From assembly GCA_032622095.1 (NCBI GenBank), contig CP136065.1, positions 19,954,134 through 20,018,133 of the forward strand: DNA of 64,000 nucleotides. Direction: 5' to 3'. How positions within the stretch are numbered: position 1 is the stretch's first letter; every line of letters begins with the position of its first letter. This document shows, in pieces, positions 36,440 to 47,215 of the stretch. The translations under genes and the position numbers were made by a program. The stretch comes from Siphonodentalium dalli (taxonomy: Eukaryota; Mollusca; Scaphopoda; Gadilida; Siphonodentaliidae). The notes under the pieces are model-generated. The model ran no database searches, was not told the DNA's origin, and saw only the letters and a program-made list of their open reading frames with translations.

Positions 36440-36885
36440 AAGAAACGTTAAAGGTACTCAATCCGATCAGACGGTCCCCATACATTAAGATACGATAACA
36501 ACAACATTTCTTCAAAATACGCTTTAGTTATCAGAATCGATTTATTGCAACAAAATAATGGTGACCACTGTCAACTATGGTATCAAATTTCCCAAAATAT
36601 GGCCGTATTACCACTAAAGTATCACGAAATTTGACCGTATTACCACTTGATTTTAGAGTGATACATCTTCATCCGCAATTTTGTCCGAGACCATTCGTTT
36701 GACCACGTGTTTCTGGGTCATATATAATTACACATTTCGAGAAATACCGAACTTCAAAAATCGATACCTGATCACTCTGAGCTTTGATGGGTGGCTTCCT
36801 CGACTCGAATCAGATATTTTTTACCCCCGAAGCCAAATAAATAGTAATGTAGGAGAGTTTAATCGGACTGAGTACCGTTAAGCTC
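36440..36885 (-). repeat. GTCGAGG dispersed repeat, copy 4 (inverted)
   Basis: It begins with the reverse complement of the family end (AAAGGTACTCAATCCGAT) and runs to TTCCTCGACTCGAATCAGAT. Confidence 0.85.
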
Positions 36886-36930
36886 GCGGAAATATACATA
36901 AGGAAACAGCTATATGAATATAATAAATTA

Positions 36931-37075
36931 ATGAAGTTTGGTGTGTTTTATTGAGGGATAATACGCTGTGCATGGTAAGCGGAGCACATTTAGTGTAAAC
37001 AGCTACGCAGTTCACGCATTGTGTCCAAACGGACACAGCGCAGTATCACTCAATAAAACACACCAAACTCTTCAT
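36931..37075. mobile_element. 145-bp hairpin MITE
   Basis: Arms ATGAAGTTTGGTGTGTTTTA + TTGAG and their inverted copy (one extra base pair in the right arm) enclose a GC-richer centre. Confidence 0.8.
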
Positions 37076-37079
37076 TATT

Positions 37080-38200
37080 TGTTTCAATACGTAACGGAAA
37101 TTAATATTCACACGGCTGTTCTAGTTTTGCGAAGAGAAAGATAATGATAATCTATAAATTAACACTCAAGATGTTCTATCTCTTCACCGCAACAACAGAC
37201 ATTTCTGTCATATTTATTTATGTCATACATGTTGATCAATGAAACATTGGGCTGCTGAAATGAGTTCTGGGTCATGGGTTCATAACCAAGTTAAAGTTGA
37301 CCACCATAACTCCATAATAATAAACTCCATAATGTGGGCTAATTCAAGTTGATTGCTCCCTGCTTGGGGGTATGATGTTATGCAATTAAAAATTTAACTC
37401 AACATTATGATAGCACTGAAGCCTCAGAGTGTTGTGTGAAATTATAAACTATTCTAGCAGTTCTTGGTCCCGAAAGGGACAAAAAGAAATAAATAGCTTC
37501 AACCTCTCAAATGTATTAAAATCCATTGGTTTTTTTTGTCGTTTCTTAATAATGGCTCAGATTCTATATACAAGATGATATGTGAAATTCAAGATTTTTC
37601 CCCCGATAGAATCAGAGGTATATTTTGTTGAAAATCTCTTGCCATTTTTGACTGGATTTATGCAAAACATGCACCCCTTAAGTCACAGCCACATACATGT
37701 ATTGCATAACTCCAGACCAAGGTTACAAGGAAGAAGTTTCGTAAGATGTGAGATTTTCTGGGATTTGCGGAAGGTTAAGATAAGGCTTTAATGGACGGAA
37801 TTTCGCTAAACCTTTGACTATTAATTCAGATACCGAGTCTCAGAATTGAACATTGTCGTCAAGCAGCAATCCTATGGTCGTTTGTTTAACTTATCATCTG
37901 AACATTTCCCAAAAGGAACTACTCGTCAATGAGTATATTTAGTGTAGAAATTGTTAAATTGGAATTGCATTTGTATAAGAACAAAACTCACATACCACCA
38001 CTTTGATTTGAATATATTTTCCTACTCATGATGATATACTTAAGAGAACGACGAACTGGGTGGGTGCAATATCGAATTGGAATTTGAATATGACTGCAAT
38101 GGGTCTCTTCGTGTGATATAGCGTCGTATATATATATATCTTTCTGTAACAATCGTTTTATAAAGTGAATGAGTGAAGAGAAGTAACGGTTTCTCACATA
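37080..38200. other. No gene recognised
   Basis: This holds chance ORFs only and continues into the gene A 3' flank. Confidence 0.5.
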
Positions 38201-38298
38201 TATAAATGGAAGTCCCTTTAAGTATTTAAAGATTCAAAATATGTTAAAACTTCCTCTTTTGAAAGTAGATGCGCGGCCATCAAAACCTCTATGTCAGT

Positions 38299-38304
38299 TT
38301 TATT
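38299..38304 (-). promoter_or_regulatory. Candidate poly(A) signal of gene A
   Basis: AATAAA is present on the minus strand about 0.7 kb downstream of gene A's stop, in a segment homologous to the one around 6060 downstream of gene C. Retention in both paralogous flanks is suggestive only. Confidence 0.35.
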
Positions 38305-39004
38305 GTGTCAAGTCGGATGGGGGTCATTTTTATCCATAGAATGTGACAATTGCTAGATCTAGTTTGAGACTGCACACCGCTTGAACGCACACGTGATGCT
38401 ATATAAGCATTGATACATTTATATATTATTTGTTCGATGTATTTGATTCTTAATATATAGCTCAACAATAAAACGGTCTGGCACATACATACTGGATTCA
38501 ACTACTATAGTTCAAAATGACGATAATGTTTATACATGCATTTGGTGAAAGAGGTATTACCCAAAATATATCATGAAGACTGTTGGAAACGGGATTACCT
38601 GACGTATCAGTACCACATTCGTGGCAAGAAAAGTAAATGTATCCATGCGAATATTTAAAAAAAGACACGACTATAGCCTGTATATATAAGAGTCTTCTAT
38701 CATTTAGCAGCGTAAAATTTTGCTATGAAAAAAACGTCCTTAGTTAATGTCATTCAAAATAACATAAATGTGCATGTTATTATGTATCAAAACGGACTTG
38801 CGCAAGTTGTTGCATAACAAACTTGATCTGAAGTAGGTATATTTTTGGACCGTGTGCACATTCCAACGTGGCTATGCATGGAGACACGCCATCCTAATGT
38901 TTTGGCGAACACAGCGAACATTTTGATTTAGTATAGTCACATAGTTCAATCTAGTATGATTGTGCCAGATATGCATGATAAAATGGTTTCTATGATCGAG
39001 ATCA

Positions 39005-39408
39005 CTAATGTAATGTCCGAACTAACGGTACTCCTTCTGATACGTCAATATTTATGGTATCCATGGTGCCCACTCCAGTGTCACGTGCACATGAATCCCC
39101 CATTCCCTGCTTGTGCAGTGTCTCATCCTGTCCACAATGCACTATTTCGTTCTGTTCAGTTGCCACACATAATGGCTTGCCACGAGGGATGTCACCTTGG
39201 CCTGAAGGCGCGGGGTTTCCAATCCTGCTAATGGGAACCCCGCTAACAACATATTCTGTTGGACCAGCAGATCCAGTATTCGTGTCGTGGATGTGGTACT
39301 TCTCAATAGGATTGCGGGGGTTCGACCCACCATGGCTGATTTGTGTGCTGTCATTTGCTTGGTCAGTCTCATCAGCTGTTGGTACAAGTTCATACAAACT
39401 TCGTCCAT
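39005..39408 (-). CDS. Gene A exon 4: cytoplasmic tail and stop
   Basis: This is the terminal exon, residues 167-300, entered in phase 1 after an acceptor ending ATTTTAG. The tail is hydrophilic, shows no death domain or kinase-like features, and contains a Tyr-bearing start (SLYELV), a PTEYVV segment and the C-terminal motif DTGVGTMDT. It is homologous by eye to the gene C exon at 2553-2923 and more distantly to the gene B tail. An AATAAA on the minus strand (38304-38299) is placed equivalently to an AATAAA downstream of gene C and may mark the transcript end. No known family could be assigned to the tail. Confidence 0.75.
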
Positions 39409-39737
39409 CTAAAATTGTCGAAAAACAGATGTATTGTGTTAATTTGAAAACATTAACAGCTGTTATATTTTGGAACGTCATTCTTCAAAGATGTACTGTA
39501 CTGAATAACTGACTATACATGTAGACATACATGTACAATATACTCTTTAAATAGAACTGACCCGTCTAGTAGTCTACACACAGGTAATTGTATGCATTCG
39601 CGTACCTGCATACAAATGTATATCTACATTGTATTTATTTTATAATTGCTTTCACTTCCTGGAGTCACGAACATCTATATAGATATAAATTTCTGTGAGA
39701 ATTGATGAGTGGTATGACCAACATTAACCGGTTTTCA

Positions 39738-40295
39738 CAGGGGGGGGGGGGGGGGGGGGTCGGAAAAAAAATTCAGGCACGTATGGCATTTTTTCCCTTT
39801 CGATAATTTTTTGCACCCACCCACCCTCAGCGCCAAATCTTTTTACGTTTTCGGCAGTTTTTTCCGACCATTTTTTGACACCCACCCCCCCTTTTAACAC
39901 TAAAACATAGATTTGCGGGGGGGGGGGGGGGAAATTCACTGTAAACAGCTGTATATGAATTTATGTGCATACTATTTATCATGGATGTTAACATGGACAT
40001 GTAAATAGGAATGAGTCATTTTGAGGTCATTCGGCCAAAAAAACATGGCTGCCATCTTGGATTTCAAAATTTGCAACAAAATACAACACGATAACTGCCT
40101 GCAGTCAGTTTACAGTTAGAATTACATTATTTCTCTCATTCAAAGTGGGTTTGAAGCCGAACTCATTGCCAAAACACTAAAAAACAAGCAGGAAATATTT
40201 TTTTTAGGTGCGGAAAAAATTGCTTATTGGTGGCTTTGACCACCCACCCACCCCGGCATAGGTGCCGGATTTTTTTTTTTTCACCCCCCCCCCTG
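39738..40295. mobile_element. hAT-like MITE with poly-G ends, copy in gene A intron 3
   Basis: The ends CAGGGG... and ...CCCCCTG are flanked by a 7-8 bp duplication, GTTTTCA (39731-39737 and 40296-40302). Internal words include AAGATGG-type CATGGCTGCCATCTTGG and CCGACCATTTTTTGACACCC. An inverted relative lies at 50906-51466. It sits in the intron between gene A exons 3 and 4. Confidence 0.88.
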
Positions 40296-40502
40296 GTTTT
40301 CATGCCAAATTTACAAACCGCTTGTGTTCCACGAAGTCTTATTTATCTTCAAAAAGAATGCCTGACGCGCTCAAATCGTTACATAACCAATTAACACCGC
40401 TCGCTCTGGCGGTCAGCGCACAAGGCCTGGATTTGTGTAATATGTGTATGTTCATAATAAATGAACACAGACTAGGCCTTTAACATTGACTGATAGTGAT
40501 AC

Positions 40503-40703
40503 CTTGCGTCTTAGTTTGGACGTCGGGCGTCTGAGCTATCGATGTTGGTGGTTTATTAAGAGAGTTAGCAGAGACCGGTGCTCCCATGCTTTCCCAATCT
40601 GACGGTGTTCTCCGAGTCCGTTGACGCAATGTCATCAGAAGCCACATAAGGAACATAGCCACAGCAGCAGAGACCACAGCCGCGATCACAACCGTCTGTA
40701 TGC
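40503..40703 (-). CDS. Gene A exon 3: transmembrane segment and juxtamembrane tail
   Basis: This is a 201-nt symmetric phase-1 exon encoding residues 100-166. Its acceptor is GTATGTACAG and its donor GTATCA. Residues about 103-125 form one uninterrupted hydrophobic helix (core VVIAAVVSAAVAMFLMW) followed immediately by RQRTRR, a classical stop-transfer signal that places the C terminus in the cytoplasm. The rest is polar (S/T/P-rich). Gene B has an exon with the same organisation and phases at 63241-63426. Confidence 0.75.
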
Positions 40704-41439
40704 CTGTACATACAAACAAGAAAACCAATGTCAGAAATGGTAACGCGCTCAAGATCATTATATATATATATATATTATATACCCATGATTGTAATTATAG
40801 AATATACAATATATTGGTTTTGCGAACCACCAACTAAGAATTTCGTTAAAATAACAATAACAACCAGCACCTAATTAACGAACCGGCGGCCGACCACAAC
40901 CCCCAGTAGGCTGCAGAACGAAACATGTCTATAAAAGTTGAAATATAAGACTTGCAAATTATCTTTTTCATTTCTTTTATTTGTAATTGACATAGCTTGT
41001 CACAAACCAAAAATCAACATTATATTGACATAATAATGTAAAGGACAATAAACGACAATGAAATTACAAACTACACCTTTTACCGGACTCGGCCTCCGGG
41101 TCGCGCAGTTCGACTTTTAAATCCGTCCCAAAAATTCCCATTTCTATAAATAAAACCCCCAGCGCCCAGGCGAAACAAGAATTTGTACATTAGTATACAC
41201 GCGGCGCGCGTAATAATTAATAATAATTAACGAAGCAGATTACAAAATTGGTCTATATTACTGTGTATATATGTAACATTTATGTGATAATCAGTACCAA
41301 GGTACCAATGCGAGAAGATCGTATATACCGCGACATAATACCACCTTAAAGGACTACAGAATATTTCTGTCATCTCAAAGGACCTAATAATGTTTCTTCA
41401 GCCTTATAAAGGACATCATACTGTTACATCCATCTTAAC

Positions 41440-41650
41440 ATTTCTAACTTATGGCGATATACCAGTCCAAAAATTTGACCGAAAGTAGGAAAACGTGTCA
41501 CTGTTGGTCTAAAAGCAACAAACTCGCCGGCATTTTACTGGCTGGAAAATCAAACTTTAGGGGAACGATTTCAACCTAATTTTGGTGTGAAATTTCCAAC
41601 CAATGCCATGACGGGCATGACATTTCGAACAGGTGAACATTGTTTACCAA
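41440..41650 (+). repeat. Dispersed repeat shared with 27270-27500
   Basis: It lies in gene A intron 2 and shares TCACTGTTGGT and TTTGGTGTGAAATTTCCAAC with the other copy. Confidence 0.65.
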
Positions 41651-41976
41651 AGTTGGATGTGATCCACCCCCTGTCGCCACGTCGCCGACCGAAAATGATA
41701 GAACCACCTTCACTTCCGCTTTGAACATGTCCTCTTTCTACCCAAAATGTTGAGCATGACACAGTAACGTGAAGAGGTTCCTTGATATATGTGCATTTTA
41801 TAGTAACTTTATCGTTGACGAAATTTGCCGTTTTGTAAATTACACGCATTATATACGTATATCATTTGTATATAGAACTGATTCCTTCTAGCGGAAACCA
41901 TATATACGCTGCATTTCGGATTAACATAATTATATGCGGCAATGCTATATAAAGATATGAAATATGATAAACATAC

Positions 41977-42066
41977 CTATCGATGGTTTAGTTTCATCCA
42001 CCGAGGATGGCGTGTCGGTCAGTTCCTTATCAGATGCCGTTGTGGTCGAAGGTGTGCTGCTCTGCA
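41977..42066 (-). CDS. Gene A exon 2: S/T-rich stalk
   Basis: This is a 90-nt symmetric exon (phase 1 in, phase 1 out) with acceptor TTGTTTGCAG and donor GTATGT. It encodes residues 70-99, rich in Ser, Thr, Pro and acidic residues (begins VQSSTPSTTT). Such a segment is expected of an extracellular stalk, possibly O-glycosylated, between the Cys-rich module and the membrane. The strong splice sites and matching phase on both sides are the main evidence. Confidence 0.7.
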
Positions 42067-43409
42067 CTGCAAACAATTGTAATTCTAAATATTAAATTAA
42101 ATTCAATATGTATGGCACGTTCACATATATATAGCTGCAAGAAAATGTCAGGTATATCCATATGACTTACTTGTCCAATGAACAAAATAATACAGGAATA
42201 TATCCGAGGGAGACAGTGCACTGCCATTTTGTCGCTAGTTTACACAGTTCCTGATATATGTGTTCACCTTGATTGGTGGTCATTGGTATCCGTTAAATTA
42301 TTTCCAGGGGATAGGCTGCATCCATGGTAACCGTTCACGCACTCGAGTTATGATCCATCAATATTATCGTCTGTTTCAACAACACTGACTTCGTAATTCC
42401 ATTTAGATGGGTTGACAGAATCCCGGAAGTATCGTGTAGGGACATAGCTAGAGGGTTTCCGTTGACGAAGGATGTCCATGTGCATGGAATTTCCAATTGC
42501 AAACTCCCAAGATCATATAATTCAATTTGCACCCCACCACTGGCTTTGAATTTCCTACCTGGTACCTCACATGTTTAATTTGTTTTACTTAAATTTTGAC
42601 TGGATATATACCGGGAGAGAGGGACCTAGCAGAAATTTCAAAGTTGTTGAAACAAGACAAAGCTATTGATGGATCACAACCCGAGTGCAATAGCGGTTAC
42701 GAACATATCCCTTAGAGATTATATAACGGATACCGATTACCACCAATCAATGTGGACACATATAGCCGACGATAACACATAGCAGTGCACTGTCTCCGGC
42801 GGGTATGTTCTTGTATTATGCATGTCATTGGTCAAGTAAGTCATATGGGGCATACCTGACATTTTTTGCTTGGTCATGTGAACGTGCCATTAGTGTGAGA
42901 TAAACCATAAAAAATATGCATTGTGACGTCAGAGAAAGAAAGAAAACAATTCCCCATTCTCCACCTCAAGTCAGAGAGTGAAATAAGGATCAATTTGTTG
43001 TAGCTGTCTTTTAGCATACAATAGCTCTTATTTATCGTGGATATATACGTGTTCACACACGAATTGCCCTCTCCAGTTTGAACATAGTATATTGTTAGTT
43101 AATCATTGCCTAATTTGCCAACGTTAAACATCCTTCACCAACAGGCTCAACACGCTAAATAACCTTGGATCTATGAATTTAGAACATCAACTTATCCACC
43201 GAGACACATGGATATACACGTATACGAGCATTTTAAACAGACATGGCCCATTCGAACCCCAAAATATGCATATTTGGTTTATGCCGGTTCAATTTGTTTA
43301 ATCAGCGGTCGCGTAACAATTGCACCAGTGGACCACGGGAAGAAAATTTACAGCTATCGTCGATCTGCAACGTTTTTGTTACTACACATGTACATAATTT
43401 TTGTCCTAC

Positions 43410-44510
43410 GAAAAATTTATTTTTGGGGGACTATAGAAGCGGGGTCAGTCCGTTCGTCCGTCCGTGCGTCCGTCCGTCCGTCACACTTTTGAGTACCTTC
43501 ATGGTGTAATCATCTCCTCCTACAGATTTCATCCCAGAGATTTGAAACTTCAGAATATTGTTGCCCATATATTGAAGATGTGCAACATGTATATAGATGA
43601 CGGAAAAATTATTTTTTGACGGAGTTATTAACCCTTTTCGACTTAGAAAATTTCAACATTTTTTTATACTTTTCTGTATGAGGGTACCTTCATGGTGTAA
43701 TCAACTCCTCCTACAGTTTTCATCCTAGAGATTTGAAACTTCAGAATATTGTTGCCCATATATTGATTATGTGCAACATGTATATAGATGATGGAAAAAT
43801 TATTTTTTGACGGAGTTATTAACCCTTTTCGACTTAGAAAATTTCAACATTTTTTTATAATTTTCTGTATGAGGTACCTTCGTGGTGTAATCAACTCCTC
43901 CTACAGTTTTCATCCTAGAGATTTGTAACTTCAGAGTATTGTTACCCACATATTGGAGATGTGCAACATGTATATAGATAACGGAAATTTTATTTGTTTT
44001 ACGGAGTTATTAACGCTGAATAGGTCACTCTCACCGGTTTTCTGTGATAAAGTTACCCAGGTTCCTAATTTTGTGATAAAGTTACCCAGGTTGGTGAGAA
44101 TTGTGATAAAGTTACCCAGGTTACGAAAATCTCACAATATCAACTCGATTTAAAAGTGACAGAGGGAAATATTGTTCAGTTTTGGCAAGTAATAGCCCTT
44201 ATCAAGCATAAATTAAGACATATTAGTACTGTAGTTCGTCATTTTGATCACAAAAATCAATAATTTGTTGCTAAACATGAACTATTATTAACCTGGGTAA
44301 CTTTATCACATTCTTCTCCAACCTGGGTAACTTTATCACAATTTCAGGAACCTGGGTAACTTTATCACAGAAAACCGGTGAGAGTGACCTATTCAGCGTT
44401 ATTAACCCTCTTCAACTTAAAATAATTCAACATTTATTTTTAATTTCTTCAACAAAGCGGCATCGACTCGCCACATTTTCGGGGGACACTGTGGTCTTCT
44501 GACCTTTTAT
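43410..44510 (+). repeat. GGGGGACTA...GGGGGACAC dispersed element, copy 2
   Basis: Same boundaries as 28005-28975. It holds three tandem units of about 190 bp (GTACCTTCATGGTGTAATCA...) where the other copy has one. It is interrupted by a MITE at 44014-44398 and lies in gene A intron 1. Confidence 0.85.
44014..44398. mobile_element. 385-bp MITE nested in another repeat, TSD TTATTAA
   Basis: The terminal inverted repeats start CGCTGAATAGGTCACTCTCA and are perfect for about 48 bp. Each arm then carries three tandem copies of TGTGATAAAGTTACCCAGGT. The flanks are TTATTAA on both sides (44007-44013 and 44399-44405), and removing the element restores the host repeat sequence GAGTTATTAACCC. It is non-coding, and the superfamily is uncertain. 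Confidence 0.93.
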
Positions 44511-45005
44511 TATGATTAAAATGAAGATAAGGCAGCGCGTGAAAGTTTTTAATAGTTCAATGTTAAATATACTTCTACTTTGCTCAGACCACCACCCCTC
44601 TCATCACCCGGGCCGATAAATGATAAGTGAACGTATTATATACCAGACCATACATATATAGTACACATGTTATTGTTGTTGTTTTTGTTAGAGGCGTTGT
44701 CGTGAATATATAGAGTATTTTAACAATTTAAAGAGCGTCCACGCTTTTCTTGATCGAAATCGGGAGATATAGTAACAATAAAGAGCGTTCTCAAGTAAGA
44801 TCGTTTGCACTCGATTTTCATCGTAAAACTAATGGATACTTTTTATGGATTTTCGCGATTCATGCGCCATATAAATGATGGTGATAGTGATTGTAAGTAT
44901 TTTCCAATTTTATTTTGAGTCAGTTTGACTGCAAGTTGAAATTTGGCTAAGGAATTTTTTGTTTGACTAATTTGATGTCAAATCGGACCGTGGATCTGTA
45001 ATTAA

Positions 45006-45479
45006 AGCACGGGTGGCGTTCGTTGCAGAAATATTCATATTTGTTCAAATCGCCATCAACAGAAGGAATATTAAAACATATATAGTTTTGTTCATTTGCC
45101 AAACATATATACGTAAACAAGAGCCTGTTCGTGTTACAGGAGTTTTGCTTCTGTTTACATAACACAGCGCAATTATATTGGTTAATCACACCAAATAATA
45201 TAAACGCTCTTTATTATTTCCATATCAGGGAAACAGTAACAAATAACGCTCTTTATGTTTACGATATCCGGATCTAAACAAAAGCCTGAAACGTAACGTT
45301 TTTTACTTTTGTTTACATAACAAAGGAAAACATTTGACAATAACATACTGTTTACGCCATATTTTTGATTGGTATACGAACACAGTCTGTATATATTTTA
45401 CTATTCTTTCTGTTTATGGCGGTTTTTGACGGAGTTGAATGTTTTAACAGCACACCCACCGCCAACGCCGCCCGTATCT
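45006..45479 (+). mobile_element. TTAA-flanked MITE (piggyBac-like), copy 2
   Basis: It starts AGCACGGGTGGCGTTCGTTG and ends CGCCAACGCCGCCCGTATCT, with TTAA at 45002-45005 and 45480-45483. It is collinear with 1597-2121 and lies in gene A intron 1. Confidence 0.85.
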
Positions 45480-45631
45480 TTAAAGAGCCTCTCTCTGATA
45501 TATATTGGTACAAACAATATTAAATTTGAACAAAGTGGCAACAATATTGTCTATATAGTAACATATTTACGTCTGTGACGAATGTGGATGAATGGTTATG
45601 AGATGATGGCGTGAATTCATAGAATATTCAC

Positions 45632-45839
45632 CGGCGCAGTAGGGTGACAATTCTCCACACATTGAGATTTCACAGTCATCTCTGTCGCAAACGCGACAAT
45701 GCTGAATTTCAATTCTATCATCGCACAACTGGAGCAGTTTGGTGTTGCACACATCTTCATAACATGGGTATGTAAATCCTTCACAAAGTGGACTAAACAG
45801 AACTACAACACAGATAATTGTTGAAATGAATGGCTGCAT
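45632..45839 (-). CDS. Gene A exon 1: signal peptide and Cys-rich ectodomain (TNFR-like)
   Basis: This is the first coding exon of a four-exon gene (exons 45839-45632, 42066-41977, 40703-40503, 39408-39005) that sums to 903 nt with no internal stop, giving 300 residues. The chosen Met at 45839 starts a clear signal peptide (about residues 1-21, core CVVVLF). An in-frame Met 32 codons upstream would bury it. The mature part has eight cysteines at about residues 26, 31, 39, 48, 51, 56, 61 and 68. The spacing C-x8-C-x2-C-x4-C followed by two more Cys recalls short TNF-receptor modules such as BCMA and TACI, but this is a by-eye resemblance and other small disulfide folds remain possible. The exon ends in phase 1 at a GTGAAT donor. 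The product is inferred to be a small type I cell-surface receptor. The ligand is unknown. Confidence 0.68.
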
Positions 45840-46079
45840 CCGGATGATCCTTCTGAATTCAAAATAGTCGTTGTCCATTGTCCAAACAGGATGTAATAGT
45901 ACTAAATAATGTTGCCGATTTCGTTGCAGCGCCATGATAGAAGCTAATTATAGACTCGTAAATTGGAAATTACGCGCGTCATAATATTTCATTTCAAATT
46001 AGTGTGTTAATATAATTCTTCTAAAATCCTGTTAAGTATAGTTGTAGATGGTGTTCCCATTTGTAAATTATCTACAGTA

Positions 46080-46340
46080 AAAGTTTAAATGTGGAATCCT
46101 ATACGAATCTAACACTGAGAAATACGCATAATGTCAGGATCTTCTGACCGTCTTGTTGTAAAGGGCACAATTTAGAACGCACTATAGAAATAATGGGTTT
46201 TCCCCATAGCCGGGGAATTCCCAATCATACCGCAAAAAATGTTAGATTTGTGCCATGTCATTTTGTTATTGTATATTATCAAGGTGTGCCCCCCGCACCT
46301 CTATTGCGTTAAATTGAAGCGTATTAGTGTCACCTAACAG
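46080..46340 (+). repeat. About 260-bp direct repeat, copy 1
   Basis: GAGAAATACGCATAATGTCA through GGAATTCCCAATCATACCGC to CACCTCTATTGCGTTA is repeated at 46590-46860. The two copies border the first block of 21-bp units. Confidence 0.9.
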
Positions 46341-46589
46341 AAAATACTATCTCCTAATTATCTCCTGATTAGCAGATAGTATCCATAATTAGGACTTAGT
46401 ATCTCCTAATTAGGACTTAGTATCTCCTAATTGGGACTTACTATCTCTTAATAATTCGGACTTAGTTTCTCTATAATTAGGAGATATTATTTCCTAATTA
46501 GGACTTATCATCTCCTAATTAGGAGATAATATCTCCCAATTAGGACTTAGTATCTCCTAATTAGGACTTAAGATCTCCTAATTAGTTAA

Positions 46590-46860
46590 AGTTTAAATGT
46601 CGAATTTCCTAATCTAATACTGAGAAATACGCATAATGTCAGGATCTTCTGATCGTCTTGTTGTAAAGGACACAATTTAGAACGCAAAATAGATATAATG
46701 GCGTTTCCCCATGACCTGGGAATTCCCAATCATACCAGATCATACCGCAAAAATGTTAGATTTTTGCCATGTCATGATCATTTGGGTATCTTAGATTATC
46801 TATAGGTGTGCACCGCACCTCTATTGCGTTACATTTATATGAGCCATTCATTATTTATAG
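46590..46860 (+). repeat. About 260-bp direct repeat, copy 2
   Basis: This is the partner of 46080-46340 with about 10% differences and an extra ATCATACCAG insertion. Confidence 0.9.
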
Positions 46861-47100
46861 ATATTTATAGGAGATTATTATGGAAGCGTATTATTTAGGA
46901 GATAGTATCTCCTAATTAGGAGATAGTATACCTAATTAGGACTTTGTATCTTTTAATTAGGAGATATTATCTCCCAATTAGGACTTAGTATCTCCTAATT
47001 AGGTATCTCCTAATTATGAGATATTATCTCCTAATTAGGACTTAGTGTCTTCTAATTAGGAAATATTATCTCCTAATTAGGAGACAACATAGATGTAAAG

Positions 47101-47215
47101 AACTCAACACCAGTTCGCCGTCATATTCATATCGTATCCGATCGCTCGGTGGACTCAACTCCAGTTCGCCGTCATATTCATATCGTATCCGATCGCTCGG
47201 TGGACGGTCGCAACG
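47101..47215 (+). repeat. 54-bp direct duplication in the foldback centre
   Basis: AACTCAAC(A/T)CCAGTTCGCC through CGATCGCTCGGTGGAC occurs twice in tandem, and a diverged inverted copy lies near 47705-47765. Confidence 0.85.

Noticed and set aside
39721-39939. Pro-rich frames at poly-G/C runs (also near 50822-51494)
   Set aside because: They are translations of the MITE ends and homopolymers.
45840-45935. Upstream Met for gene A (32 codons earlier)
   Set aside because: It would place a charged segment ahead of a good signal peptide. The Met at 45839 gives a conventional start; the upstream part is kept as possible 5' UTR.
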